A DNA stretch of 58,979 bases from an uncultured Fretibacterium sp. GTDB taxonomy: Bacteria; Synergistota; Synergistia; Synergistales; Aminobacteriaceae. The DNA is taken from the NCBI GenBank assembly GCA_937915835.1, contig CALGHA010000129.1:1-58979 (forward strand), given 5' to 3'. Under the pieces are notes generated by a model, which saw only the letters and a list, made by a program, of their open reading frames with translations, had not been told where the DNA came from and did not search any database. A program made the translations under genes and the position numbers. Positions within the stretch are counted from its first letter, which is position 1. Each line of letters begins with the position of its first letter. Positions 26,144-34,334 of the stretch are shown here, piece by piece.

Positions 26144-26158
26144 TTCGAGGTGAGAAAA

Positions 26159-27037
26159 ATGCTTCAATATGATTCGATAGATGAAATTGTGAGGGCTTCA
26201 GGTGAAAATAAAATCAGCGAAATAATCTTAGCAGACCAGGCAAAAGCTATGGACGTTCCGGCAGAAGAAATTTTTGCGCGAATGGAAAATAGCTTTGATG
26301 TCATGTGTGAGGCTGTAAAATCCGGTCAAGACGAGAATATTCGCTCAATGTCGGGCTTAACAGGCGGTGAAGGTTTCAAGATGAAGAATTATTCTGAGAC
26401 TGGCGGCATATCCGGGAAATTCATGACAAAAGCTATGTCAATGGCTCTTGCTGTTGCTGGTTACAATGCCTCGATGGGAAAAATTGTAGCTACTCCGACT
26501 GCCGGGAGCTGTGGGATTATGCCGGGCTGTTTAGTCTCACTTTACGACGAAGGACGCGCTACGAAAAAAGATATTGTGATGTCAATGTTCACGTCTGGAG
26601 CTTTTGGAATTGTCATAGCTAAAAATGCTTCGATTGCTGGAGCTCAGGGAGGTTGTCAGGCTGAATGCGGTTCTGCTTCTGGAATGGCGGCGGCAGCTCT
26701 TGTCGAACTCATGGGAGGAACTCCGCAACAATGTGCTGACGCTTGCGCTATAGCTATTGCTAATCAACTCGGCTTAGTCTGTGATCCCGTCGCTGGCCTC
26801 GTTGAAATTCCCTGCATTAAACGTAATGTGTCGGGAGTAATGATTGCGTTTTCGGCGGCTGATATGGCACTCGCTGGGATTGAGGCGTATATTCCCGTCG
26901 ATGAATGTATCTCGGCAATGCGTAACGTCGGCGATGCTCTAATTCCGGCACTAAAAGAAACAGCTTTAGGCGGACTTGCTCAAACTCCAACGGGAAAATT
27001 GCTCAGGGAAAAAGTTTTCGGGAAGGAAAAAGAGTAA
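26159..27037 (+). CDS. sdaAA: L-serine ammonia-lyase, iron-sulfur-dependent, alpha subunit
   Basis: About 292 residues from the ATG at 26159, which has GAGGTG six bases upstream; the GTG at 26150 lies inside that ribosome site and is rejected. Fe-S cysteines of the family are visible: G-S-C-G-I-M-P-G-C, G-G-C-Q-A-E-C-G and the later C-D-P-V and P-C-I-K-R-N. The oxygen-sensitive [4Fe-4S] cluster binds serine, fitting an anaerobe. It pairs with SdaAB just upstream but, unlike the symporter-sdaAB unit, can be transcribed from its own promoter under the AACGTGTT operator. ruvX starts directly after its stop. Confidence 0.95.
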   Translation: MLQYDSIDEIVRASGENKISEIILADQAKAMDVPAEEIFARMENSFDVMCEAVKSGQDENIRSMSGLTGGEGFKMKNYSETGGISGKFMTKAMSMALAVAGYNASMGKIVATPTAGSCGIMPGCLVSLYDEGRATKKDIVMSMFTSGAFGIVIAKNASIAGAQGGCQAECGSASGMAAAALVELMGGTPQQCADACAIAIANQLGLVCDPVAGLVEIPCIKRNVSGVMIAFSAADMALAGIEAYIPVDECISAMRNVGDALIPALKETALGGLAQTPTGKLLREKVFGKEKE

Positions 27038-27463
27038 TTGAGCCGAGTACTTGCGCTTGACATCGGAACTGTTAGAGTTGGAGCCGCGATTTCGGATCCG
27101 TCGAGAATTATTGCACAAGGCCTTGACGTTTGGAACGCGGAAAATGACGAGTGGCTGAAGAATTTTGATGACGCTATAAAGAAATATTCTCCTGGTGTTA
27201 TTGTCGTTGGGCTTCCAGTTCGGACTGACGGGAAAAAGAGTGAAGCGGCTGAAAGAATTTGTGAACTCGTTGAAACGCTAAAGTCAAAATATCCTGAGCT
27301 GGAATTTTTTACTCAGGATGAACGATTTACGACTGTGATAGCTCAGAGAATGTTAATCGAAGCTGACGTTTCACGACGAGGCCGGAAAAAGAAAGTTGAT
27401 AAGGTTGCGGCAGTAATAATTCTCGAAAGCTGGCTTGAAGCTAATAAAAATTCTCCTCTCTGA
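27038..27463 (+). CDS. ruvX: Putative Holliday junction resolvase / 16S rRNA processing nuclease
   Basis: 141 residues (YqgF family). TTG start directly after the sdaAA stop. RNase H-like fold signatures: V-L-A-L-D-I-G-T-V-R-V-G-A-A (first catalytic Asp), V-I-V-V-G-L-P-V-R-T-D-G, Q-D-E-R-F-T-T (second acid) and K-V-D-K-V-A-A-V-I-I-L (third acid region). Family members mature 16S rRNA or resolve Holliday junctions. Last gene of the symporter-sda cluster, with a terminator overlapping its stop. Confidence 0.93.
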   Translation: MSRVLALDIGTVRVGAAISDPSRIIAQGLDVWNAENDEWLKNFDDAIKKYSPGVIVVGLPVRTDGKKSEAAERICELVETLKSKYPELEFFTQDERFTTVIAQRMLIEADVSRRGRKKKVDKVAAVIILESWLEANKNSPL

Positions 27464-27487
27464 AATACGGGAGGAGTTTTTACTTTT
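27453..27487 (+). terminator. Rho-independent terminator after ruvX
   Basis: CTCCTC (27453-27458) pairs with GAGGAG (27471-27476), followed by TTTTTACTTTTTC. It overlaps the ruvX stop codon. Confidence 0.8.
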
Positions 27488-27498
27488 TCTTTATTTCT

Positions 27499-28557
27499 TT
27501 ATAAGTTTACCTGGCTCCAATTCTTAAATCTTAACGGATGTCTATAGCTAAAACGAGAACTCCGAACGAACGAAGCTGACGCAAAAGCATTATATATAAC
27601 AATATCGAACTCGCTTAATCGCTCTAAATCTGATTTAATCACCGGACATTCATATTCTGAGAAAATTAGCTTTCGCCCATAATTATAAACAGGATAATTC
27701 AAGTTGCAGGCTAAGTTCGCAGAAATTCCGCCTCCGATTGAAGTATAACTTTGAAGATTACAATCCCCGAAAATTGCTATCTTGCTTGTATCTGAATGCT
27801 GGTTCCAGAATGGCACGCGCTTTCCATTTTTGAGCGTGAAACATACTCTTGCAGTCTCGATGGTGTTATTCATGTCTGAGAGAAATATATATTGCTCTTC
27901 TGCCTCAATTTTGCAATCACTCGTGATGTTCTTAGTCGTCGAGCATAAATATTCTGAAACAGTATCAGCCGTGAGTTTTGCGCCCAAAGCTGAAATGTGA
28001 TGATCCTTCGAGAATAACGCGAAATCCTCTTTATGCCTAATGAAAACCGGCAGCATGTCAATAACTTCAATTCCTGAGATAACGAGTTCACGGATATATT
28101 TGCGATATTGCGGGACGCATATAGTTCTGCCATTAAGCAAAGCTAAATCATCGCATATTATTTCGGGATATATATTAAACTTGTTGGGAAGAGCTATGTA
28201 AATCAGACGAGTATTCTTTTGCTTGAGATAATCCGCGAGCATGATAACTTGTTCGGACGGTCGCAAAATTTTACCTCCCCAGCCTTTACGCTTGAAGTCC
28301 AACGGAGCAAGATAGCTGATAATATGATGGTCTATGATATCTCCTGAGTTCGTGAACGTGTTTTTATTGCGAGAACGTCGGCCGATTTTGAACTTGATAT
28401 ACTTTGACTGAATGTAACTGCGAAAATCGGAGAGTGAATTATGCCATTCTTGATAATTACCATTAAGATTGATTTCGTCGTTGAGAATTTCGAGCTGAGA
28501 TTGTGAGAATTTTTCGGCTTCTTCACGGCAAAATATTAGTGTGTCGTGTCGTGTCAA
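27499..28557 (-). CDS. AlgX/AlgJ-like SGNH-fold protein, N-terminus uncertain
   Basis: 352 residues from a weak TTG start. The pattern L-I-Y-I-A-L-P-N-K-F-N, then K-D-H-H-I-S-A-L-G-A (compare D-T-H-W of AlgX) and later I-A-I-F-G-D-C-N-L-Q-S-Y (the Gly-Asp-Ser block, with Cys in place of the nucleophile Ser) suggests the AlgX/AlgJ family of polysaccharide O-acetylation proteins. The Ser-to-Cys change may abolish or alter catalysis. No signal peptide is present in this frame. An ATG at 28581, with AGGA upstream, lies out of frame by one unit of the GTGTC repeat at 28541-28555: a fourth copy would join it to this protein. Family call moderate. Confidence 0.6.
   Translation of the reverse strand: MTRHDTLIFCREEAEKFSQSQLEILNDEINLNGNYQEWHNSLSDFRSYIQSKYIKFKIGRRSRNKNTFTNSGDIIDHHIISYLAPLDFKRKGWGGKILRPSEQVIMLADYLKQKNTRLIYIALPNKFNIYPEIICDDLALLNGRTICVPQYRKYIRELVISGIEVIDMLPVFIRHKEDFALFSKDHHISALGAKLTADTVSEYLCSTTKNITSDCKIEAEEQYIFLSDMNNTIETARVCFTLKNGKRVPFWNQHSDTSKIAIFGDCNLQSYTSIGGGISANLACNLNYPVYNYGRKLIFSEYECPVIKSDLERLSEFDIVIYNAFASASFVRSSRFSYRHPLRFKNWSQVNL
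28541..28555. repeat. Pentanucleotide tandem repeat, three copies of GTGTC
   Basis: Three exact copies of a 5-base unit sit right at the start of the AlgX-like gene. Because five is not a multiple of three, a change in copy number shifts the frame between the good ATG start and the body of the gene. Confidence 0.75.
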
Positions 28558-28581
28558 TTATTGGGAATTTTTTCATTTTTG

Positions 28582-29016
28582 TCAAGTCCTGGTTTTACGT
28601 ATTTTTATTATATTATTAAAATATTCTTCTGGAGTGAGAGCTTTAATCTTGCTATTCTGAAAATCTTTCGTGTTCCGCGTAATGATATAATCTGCATTTA
28701 CATTCTCGGCGGTTACGCTTTGAACGGCATCTTCAAAATCATGCCACTTCATATCAGCAGCTTTTTCCAAAATAGACATGCTCAAGTCAACAAATTTGAA
28801 TGCCATTACAAGTGTCATAAAAATTTCTTCCGTGCGTTCAGGCGTTAATTCTTTCCGCATGATATAGGCTATGTTCATTGGGCTCATAGCAGATATATAG
28901 CCAGTAACATTTTCATCGTACTCACAAGCTCCCCATATCTGAAATGAAGCCTCAAAATAAGGTTCTCTAAATTGCAGGACATCAAGCAAAATATTCGTGT
29001 CAATCAGCAAGTTCAT
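28582..29016 (-). CDS. PIN-domain toxin of a type II toxin-antitoxin pair
   Basis: 144 residues. PIN nuclease acids are visible: L-L-I-D-T-N-I-L-L-D-V-L (Asp6 first), a Glu in the middle, D-F-E-D-A-V-Q (near 93-99) and Y-I-I-T-R-N-T-K-D-F (last acid region). Such toxins cleave RNA, often tRNA or rRNA, and are held inactive by the antitoxin. The start overlaps the antitoxin gene by 17 bases. All catalytic positions seem intact. Confidence 0.9.
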   Translation of the reverse strand: MNLLIDTNILLDVLQFREPYFEASFQIWGACEYDENVTGYISAMSPMNIAYIMRKELTPERTEEIFMTLVMAFKFVDLSMSILEKAADMKWHDFEDAVQSVTAENVNADYIITRNTKDFQNSKIKALTPEEYFNNIIKIRKTRT

Positions 29017-29242
29017 ATTTCCGCCTCAATGCTTCCTCTCTAACTTTATCTGCGTCCCATTTATCGCTGAGAATTCCCGCAAGTCTTTCTGCTGCCAATG
29101 AGACAACTTTACCTCGCGGAAGAAACCTGCCTATTTCCTTGCCGTCCTTCGTCATTATTATTTCTTGACCGTTCTCCATCATGTCAAGATATTCGCTGAT
29201 GTGTTCTTGAATTTTCTCGCGCGTCGCTATCGTGTTAAGCAT
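29000..29242 (-). CDS. Phd/YefM-type antitoxin
   Basis: 80 residues, ATG start with GGAGG upstream. The N-terminal half (T-I-A-T-R-E-K-I-Q-E-H-I, then E-I-I-M-T-K-D-G-K-E-I-G-R-F-L) is the Phd/YefM DNA-binding fold; the charged C-terminus (D-A-D-K-V-R-E-E-A-L-R-R-K-Y) would cover the toxin. Upstream of and overlapping the PIN toxin, the normal order. Probably autoregulates the pair. Confidence 0.87.
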   Translation of the reverse strand: MLNTIATREKIQEHISEYLDMMENGQEIIMTKDGKEIGRFLPRGKVVSLAAERLAGILSDKWDADKVREEALRRKYELAD

Positions 29243-29267
29243 AAATATTCAGCCTCCTTTAAGATTT

Positions 29268-29292
29268 CCCCCTCACTCACAAAGCAAGGGGG
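29268..29292 (-). terminator. Probable terminator of garD
   Basis: CCCCCTTGC pairs with GTGAGGGGG (9 pairs including two G-U) on the minus strand. The U-run behind it is poor (AAATCTT), so it may be a partial terminator ahead of the antitoxin gene. Confidence 0.5.
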
Positions 29293-29308
29293 ACAGAATT
29301 ATTATACT

Positions 29309-30820
29309 CTAAGTTATAGGCGCAGGATTGAAGATACACAGGAAATTATGAAGTCCGTATTGTTCCGTATATGGCTTCTTAATTCCGCTCGCAACGTCAA
29401 GAATAAAGTTGAATAGTTCCGTTCCGACCTCCTGAATTGTTTTCTCGCCAGTAACAACAGCTCCAGCGCTAATATCTATAACGTCGGGCCATTGAGCTTT
29501 CATTTCGTTACGTGAACATACTTTGATAACCGGAGCCGCCGCAAGTCCGTAGGGTGTTCCTCGTCCGGTCATGAAAACTTGAAGGCCGATTCCGCTCGCT
29601 AATTGACACGGACCGCAGACAATATCACTCGCAGGAGTTGCCGCGTAAATCATCCCGTGTTTTGTCGGACGTTCAGCAGGTGAAAGAACTTCAACGATAG
29701 GACTTGTTCCGGACTTAGCGATTGAGCCCATAGCCTTCTCGACGATGTTGCTTAAGCCGCCTTTCTTGTTGCCAGGTGTCGGGTTAGCGCTCCTGTCAAC
29801 TTCGCCGGCATCGAGATATTTGTCATACCAGCGCATTTCGTCAGCCAGTTTGTCCCGGACTTCAGCACTCACGCAGCGTTCAGCAATGAAATTCACGCCG
29901 TCCCGAACTTCCGTAACTTCACTGAACATAACCGTTGCTCCTCCCTGAACAAGCATATCTGCCGCATAGCCCGCGCTTGGATTGGCCGAAACTCCGGAAA
30001 AAGCATCGCTTCCGCCGCACTGCATCCCGACTAAAAGCTCACTCAACGGCAATTCCTCACGTCGTCGCTCATTCAAGACTTGCAATTTCTTTTCCGCCAT
30101 TTCCATAATTGCCGACATCATAGCGTTAAATCCCTTGCAATCTTGAAGCACAACGACGTTCTCGGGCGTATTATTCTCAGCTCCAACGAGACGCTCAACT
30201 GTCAATTTTTCACAGCCAAGCGAGACGACCATTAATTGACCGCCAAAATTCGGATGTCTTGCGATATTCTGCAAGGCTCTAATCGGAAATTTCGCGTCAG
30301 GTGCATTAATCGCAACTCCGCAGCCGTAAGCATGATTAATTGCGACGACATCATCAATGTTCGGATATTTCGGCAAAATCTCATGGCGTATTCTGTCAAC
30401 AGCGACGTCAAGAACTCCTTGAACGCATTGCACCGTCGTCTGAATGCCCAGAATGTTGCGAGTTCCGGCGTAAAACCCGTCAGGATTGCGATATCCCATG
30501 AAAGTTTTTCTTGGCGCTTCAGGTAAATCCGTCCGGATATTAATTCCCCATTTCATGTTGTCAACCGATGGTGAAGTCGGCAATCTCAGCATATGCTCGT
30601 TAATCCACGCGCCCCGTTTAATCGCGTCAAGTGCATAGCCGAGAACAACGCCGTATCTTATAATTTCCCCGTCCTTCGGAATGTCAACGAGAGCAAATTT
30701 GTGAGCCTGCGGAATGTCATCAAGCAAGATTAAGCCCGGCATAATCTCAACGCCTTTGCTGACATCATGCGTAACTACAGCGACATTATCACGCTCGGTT
30801 AATTTCACGTAATCGCGCAA
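29309..30820 (-). CDS. garD: Galactarate dehydratase (UxaA family)
   Basis: About 503 residues from a TTG at 30820, chosen because GGGGAGG lies eight bases upstream and the protein then aligns from D-Y-V-K-L-T-E-R-D-N-V-A-V with family N-termini; an ATG at 30868 has no ribosome site. Family motifs: Y-G-C-G-V-A-I-N-A-P-D-A, V-V-S-L-G-C-E-K-L, M-Q-C-G-G-S-D-A-F-S-G and the late G-R-G-T-P-Y-G. The iron-dependent enzyme dehydrates galactarate to 5-dehydro-4-deoxyglucarate. Altronate dehydratase is the close alternative, but the length and the G-Y-R-N-P-D-G region favour galactarate. Diverges from the restriction-methylase gene with only 76 bases between starts. Confidence 0.85.
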   Translation of the reverse strand: MRDYVKLTERDNVAVVTHDVSKGVEIMPGLILLDDIPQAHKFALVDIPKDGEIIRYGVVLGYALDAIKRGAWINEHMLRLPTSPSVDNMKWGINIRTDLPEAPRKTFMGYRNPDGFYAGTRNILGIQTTVQCVQGVLDVAVDRIRHEILPKYPNIDDVVAINHAYGCGVAINAPDAKFPIRALQNIARHPNFGGQLMVVSLGCEKLTVERLVGAENNTPENVVVLQDCKGFNAMMSAIMEMAEKKLQVLNERRREELPLSELLVGMQCGGSDAFSGVSANPSAGYAADMLVQGGATVMFSEVTEVRDGVNFIAERCVSAEVRDKLADEMRWYDKYLDAGEVDRSANPTPGNKKGGLSNIVEKAMGSIAKSGTSPIVEVLSPAERPTKHGMIYAATPASDIVCGPCQLASGIGLQVFMTGRGTPYGLAAAPVIKVCSRNEMKAQWPDVIDISAGAVVTGEKTIQEVGTELFNFILDVASGIKKPYTEQYGLHNFLCIFNPAPIT

Positions 30821-30896
30821 AGTTTTTACCTCCCCTGCTAAAATCTTTTGTGTTTCTATGGATAACATATTTTATCTTAAAGAAGGCTTTTATCAC

Positions 30897-33662
30897 ATGG
30901 GAAATATTCAAGCATTTTGCGAACGCTGGAATAATCGGCCAATTAACGAGAAAAGCGACACTCAAACTTTCTGGAATGAGCTTCTTCATGATATTCTCGA
31001 CATTGAAGCTCCAGGCGAAATTATCGATTACGAAAAACGCGTTGAGCTTGAACACGTCAGCTTCATTGACGGCTATATCCCTTCAACAGGAATTATAATC
31101 GAGCAGAAATCTCCAAATGTTAATCTCGACGCTCCAGCAAAACAATCCGACGGCTCAGTTATTCCTCCTTTCGGTCAGGCAAAAAGATATTATGACTGGC
31201 TCCCAGCTTCTCAACGCGGAAGATTTATAGTTGTCTGCAATTTTCGAGAGATACGCATTCACGACATGGAAGCCCCGCGATCAGCTCCGGAAATTATTCT
31301 TGTCTCAGAACTTGAGCGCGAATTTCACAAGTTAGCGTTCCTAATCGACAAATCAGCTTCAAGCCCGAAAGATATTCGTGAACTCGAAATCTCTAAGAAG
31401 GCCGGTGAACTCGTCGGAAAACTTTATGACGCACTCTTAAAACGTTACGTTAATCCCACAGATAAACAATCTCAGAAAAGTTTGAACGTCTTCTGCGTCC
31501 GTATCGTCTTCATTCTTTACGCCGAAGATTCAGGATTATTCACAAAGTCCCAGTTTCATGATTATCTTAACTCCCGCAAAAATATGCCGCGCGACGCTCT
31601 TCGAAAACTATTTGACGTCCTCAACCAGAAAGAAACTGAACGGGACCCTTATAACGAAGACGACTTAAACGCTTTCCCTTATGTCGACGGCGGATTGTTC
31701 GAGCAGGATAATATCGAAATCCCCCAGCTTGACGGCGAACCCTTACGAATTATCCTTGAGGACATGAGCGAGGGCTTTGACTGGTCAGGAATTTCACCGA
31801 CTATATTCGGAGCAATTTTCGAGTCAACGCTAAACTCCGAAACTCGACACTCAGGAGGAATGCATTACACTTCCATTGAGAACATTCAAAAGTTAATCAA
31901 TCCGTTATTTATGGATGAACTCACTTACGAAGCAAATAAACTCCTCAAATCTCCAAATCCCAAAGAGTTACGAGCTTTCCAGAAAAAATTGGCCTCGTTA
32001 ATATTTTTTGATCCTGCGTGCGGTTCGGGAAATTTTTTAACCGAAACTTTCTTAGAACTCCGACGTCTCGAAAATAAAATCATCGCTGAACTCACTAAAG
32101 GACAAGTCTCATTCGCATTCTCTCAGGAAGAAACCCCAGTTCAAATTTCCATCTCACAATTTTACGGCATTGAGATTAACGATTTCGCCGTCGCCGTCGC
32201 AAAAACTGCCCTATGGATAGCTGAAGCTCAGATGCTCGCCGAGACTAAAGCAATCATGAAAGTCTATGAGGATATTCTCCCGCTCAAGCCCTACAAGAAT
32301 AACATCATCGAAGCTAACGCAATGCGCATAAACTGGGCCGATGTCCTTCCGAAAACGAACTCGCAGATTTACATCATGGGAAATCCCCCGTTTTTGGGCT
32401 ACTCAATCCAGAACAAAACTCAAAAAGGTGAAATGACCGAAATATTTTCAGCGAAGGCCGCCGGTAAAATTGATTACGTCGCTGGCTGGTACTACAAAAC
32501 TGCGGAGTTCATCGAGCATACGAATATTAAAGCCGCATTCGTATCTACGAACTCAATCACTCAGGGCGAACAGGTTGGGTTAATCTTCAAGCCGATTTAC
32601 GAGAAATTTGACATCTGGATTGATTTTGCTCACACGACGTTTATTTGGGACAGTGAGGCTCCGGAAAAAGCTCAAGTTCATTGCGTCGTTATCGGGTTCA
32701 GCGCGGGCAAGAAGGAATATTTGAGGAAGTTGATTTATCCAGATCATGAAAAGCTCGTGCCAAGCATAAATTTTTATCTCGTGCCGGGAAAAATTATCTT
32801 CGTTGAGTCGCAAAATTTTACATTCAACCCTGAAACTCCCAAAATGAGCATAGGAAGTTACGCTATAGACGGAGGACATTTAATTATCAACACACGTGAA
32901 GAGCTGGAAGAACTTTTGAGGAGAGCACCGAAAGCTGAAAAGTTTATCAAGCGTTATATGATGGGTTATGACTTCATTAATGATGTTGAGCGATGGTGTT
33001 TATGGCTCGTCGACGCTAAACCTCAAGAGTTAATCGAGATGCCCGCCGTCATGGAACGATTAGATAAAGTTAAGGAGTTCAGACTTGCAAGTAAACGCTC
33101 GGCAACAAAAGAACATGCAAAAACTCCATATCTCTTCAGCGAAATACGTTACAGCACGAAAAATTACATCGCAATTCCTCAAATTTCATCAAGTAGAAGA
33201 AGTTATATTCCAATTGGTTGGCTTGATGCTTCTGTTATTCCCGGCCTGCTGCAAATTATTCCTGACGCGACACTGTACGACTTCGGAGTTTTGACCTCGC
33301 GCGTTCACATGGGATGGATGAGAAGAGTTTGCGGAAGGTTGAAGAGCGATTACAGATATTCAAGCACGGTCGTATATAATCCGTTCATTTGGCCCTCACC
33401 AATTCCGAAGCAGAGGGCGAAGATTGAGACGACAGCGCAGAAAATTCTTGACGCGAGGGCGAATAATCCCGGTAATTCTTTTGCGGCGTTGTACAACGAT
33501 AATGTTATGCCCCTTGACTTGAGACGAGCACATGAGGCGAATGATGCGGCTGTGTGTGAGGCTTACGGCTGGGAGCGTGATATGCCTGAAGAGGAGATTG
33601 TGTCAATTTTGTTTGACATGTATCAAGCCTTGAAGGACGAGCGTAATTCGCGTAAAGCGTGA
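30897..33662 (+). CDS. Single-chain restriction-modification enzyme (type IIL, MmeI-like)
   Basis: 921 residues from the ATG at 30897 (AAGAAGG site); the ATG at 30858 would run into the divergent garD start. The N-terminal nuclease part (to about 170) has F-I-D-G-Y and I-I-I-E-Q-K-S, the D...E-x-K of a PD-(D/E)xK nuclease. The adenine methylase core follows: motif I F-F-D-P-A-C-G-S-G-N-F near 380, and motif IV I-M-G-N-P-P-F near 500. A large C-terminal target-recognition region ends with a conserved F-I-W-P block. It would methylate one adenine of a short asymmetric site and cut unmodified DNA at a distance. No separate specificity subunit is encoded. A defence gene set among metabolic genes. 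Confidence 0.88.
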   Translation: MGNIQAFCERWNNRPINEKSDTQTFWNELLHDILDIEAPGEIIDYEKRVELEHVSFIDGYIPSTGIIIEQKSPNVNLDAPAKQSDGSVIPPFGQAKRYYDWLPASQRGRFIVVCNFREIRIHDMEAPRSAPEIILVSELEREFHKLAFLIDKSASSPKDIRELEISKKAGELVGKLYDALLKRYVNPTDKQSQKSLNVFCVRIVFILYAEDSGLFTKSQFHDYLNSRKNMPRDALRKLFDVLNQKETERDPYNEDDLNAFPYVDGGLFEQDNIEIPQLDGEPLRIILEDMSEGFDWSGISPTIFGAIFESTLNSETRHSGGMHYTSIENIQKLINPLFMDELTYEANKLLKSPNPKELRAFQKKLASLIFFDPACGSGNFLTETFLELRRLENKIIAELTKGQVSFAFSQEETPVQISISQFYGIEINDFAVAVAKTALWIAEAQMLAETKAIMKVYEDILPLKPYKNNIIEANAMRINWADVLPKTNSQIYIMGNPPFLGYSIQNKTQKGEMTEIFSAKAAGKIDYVAGWYYKTAEFIEHTNIKAAFVSTNSITQGEQVGLIFKPIYEKFDIWIDFAHTTFIWDSEAPEKAQVHCVVIGFSAGKKEYLRKLIYPDHEKLVPSINFYLVPGKIIFVESQNFTFNPETPKMSIGSYAIDGGHLIINTREELEELLRRAPKAEKFIKRYMMGYDFINDVERWCLWLVDAKPQELIEMPAVMERLDKVKEFRLASKRSATKEHAKTPYLFSEIRYSTKNYIAIPQISSSRRSYIPIGWLDASVIPGLLQIIPDATLYDFGVLTSRVHMGWMRRVCGRLKSDYRYSSTVVYNPFIWPSPIPKQRAKIETTAQKILDARANNPGNSFAALYNDNVMPLDLRRAHEANDAAVCEAYGWERDMPEEEIVSILFDMYQALKDERNSRKA

Positions 33663-33764
33663 GAGCTTCGAGGCTGGGAGCGTCAGGGTACGAAGTTTCC
33701 GGCTTTGAAGCTGACATGTTAGTAGTAAATGTTGATATAATTTTTCATAAGGAGGTGAGAAAAA

Positions 33765-34055
33765 ATGAGCGAGAAATACAAATGGGTGAAGCCTGACCGC
33801 AAAATGACGATGGACGAGCTTTGGGCACGATTTGAGTATGACCCGGATTATGTTGATGAAGATCCTGCGTATGAGCGAGCGTTTTATGACCGTTACGGAA
33901 ATCCGACGTACGGTACTTTGTGCGCAATGTATGAGGATGAACATGATATCGGCGGCGGGCCTATGACGTTTGACGAGTTTTTAGTTGAGCTTAAGCAGTG
34001 GCGAGCGGAGGTAAAGGAAGAACAGGAAAATGAGAAATACGCAATGGCGAAGTAA
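33765..34055 (+). CDS. Small acidic protein, likely antitoxin partner of YafQ-type toxin
   Basis: 96 residues, ATG with a strong GGAGGTG site. Rich in Asp, Glu, Tyr and Pro (F-E-Y-D-P-D-Y-V-D-E-D-P), with M-T-F-D-E-F-L-V-E-L-K-Q-W-R near the end. It does not look like the usual RelB/DinJ ribbon-helix-helix antitoxin, and I do not recognise the family. It overlaps the toxin gene by 26 bases in the antitoxin-first order, which is the evidence for its role. Its acidic nature would suit binding a basic RNase. It also has no recognisable DNA-binding segment. Confidence 0.65.
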   Translation: MSEKYKWVKPDRKMTMDELWARFEYDPDYVDEDPAYERAFYDRYGNPTYGTLCAMYEDEHDIGGGPMTFDEFLVELKQWRAEVKEEQENEKYAMAK

Positions 34056-34320
34056 ATTTAAGCGCGATTTCAAACGTGAAGGAGCTGGAATACATAGCGG
34101 ACTTCTTGAGCCAGGCGGAGTGTTTGAACAGGTCTTATTCCAACTCTCGAATAATCAACCTCTTGATGAAAAGTATAGAGATCATGCACTTCATGGAACT
34201 TGGGAAGGTTATAGGGAGTGTCATTTGCGTCCAAATTTATTGCTTGTGTACGCTCTTGAAGGTGATGAACTGCTGAGGCTTGAACGTCTCGGCAGTCATT
34301 CTGAAATTTTCGGAATATAA
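34030..34320 (+). CDS. YafQ-family (RelE superfamily) mRNA-interferase toxin
   Basis: 96 residues. The family signature Y-R-D-H-A-L-H-G-T-W-E-G-Y-R-E-C-H-L-R-P-N-L-L-L is nearly complete (given in two parts: Y-R-D-H-A-L-H-G and Y-R-E-C-H-L-R-P), with the catalytic His residues of YafQ-type ribosome-dependent RNases, and the C-terminal L-E-R-L-G-S-H-S-E-I-F. It should cut mRNA at the ribosome. It overlaps the end of the small acidic gene by 26 bases; a Memo-like gene starts 14 bases downstream, so the pair may share a transcript with the AmmeMemoRadiSam genes. Confidence 0.9.
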   Translation: MRNTQWRSKFKRDFKREGAGIHSGLLEPGGVFEQVLFQLSNNQPLDEKYRDHALHGTWEGYRECHLRPNLLLVYALEGDELLRLERLGSHSEIFGI

Positions 34321-34334
34321 GGAGTGAAAAAATT

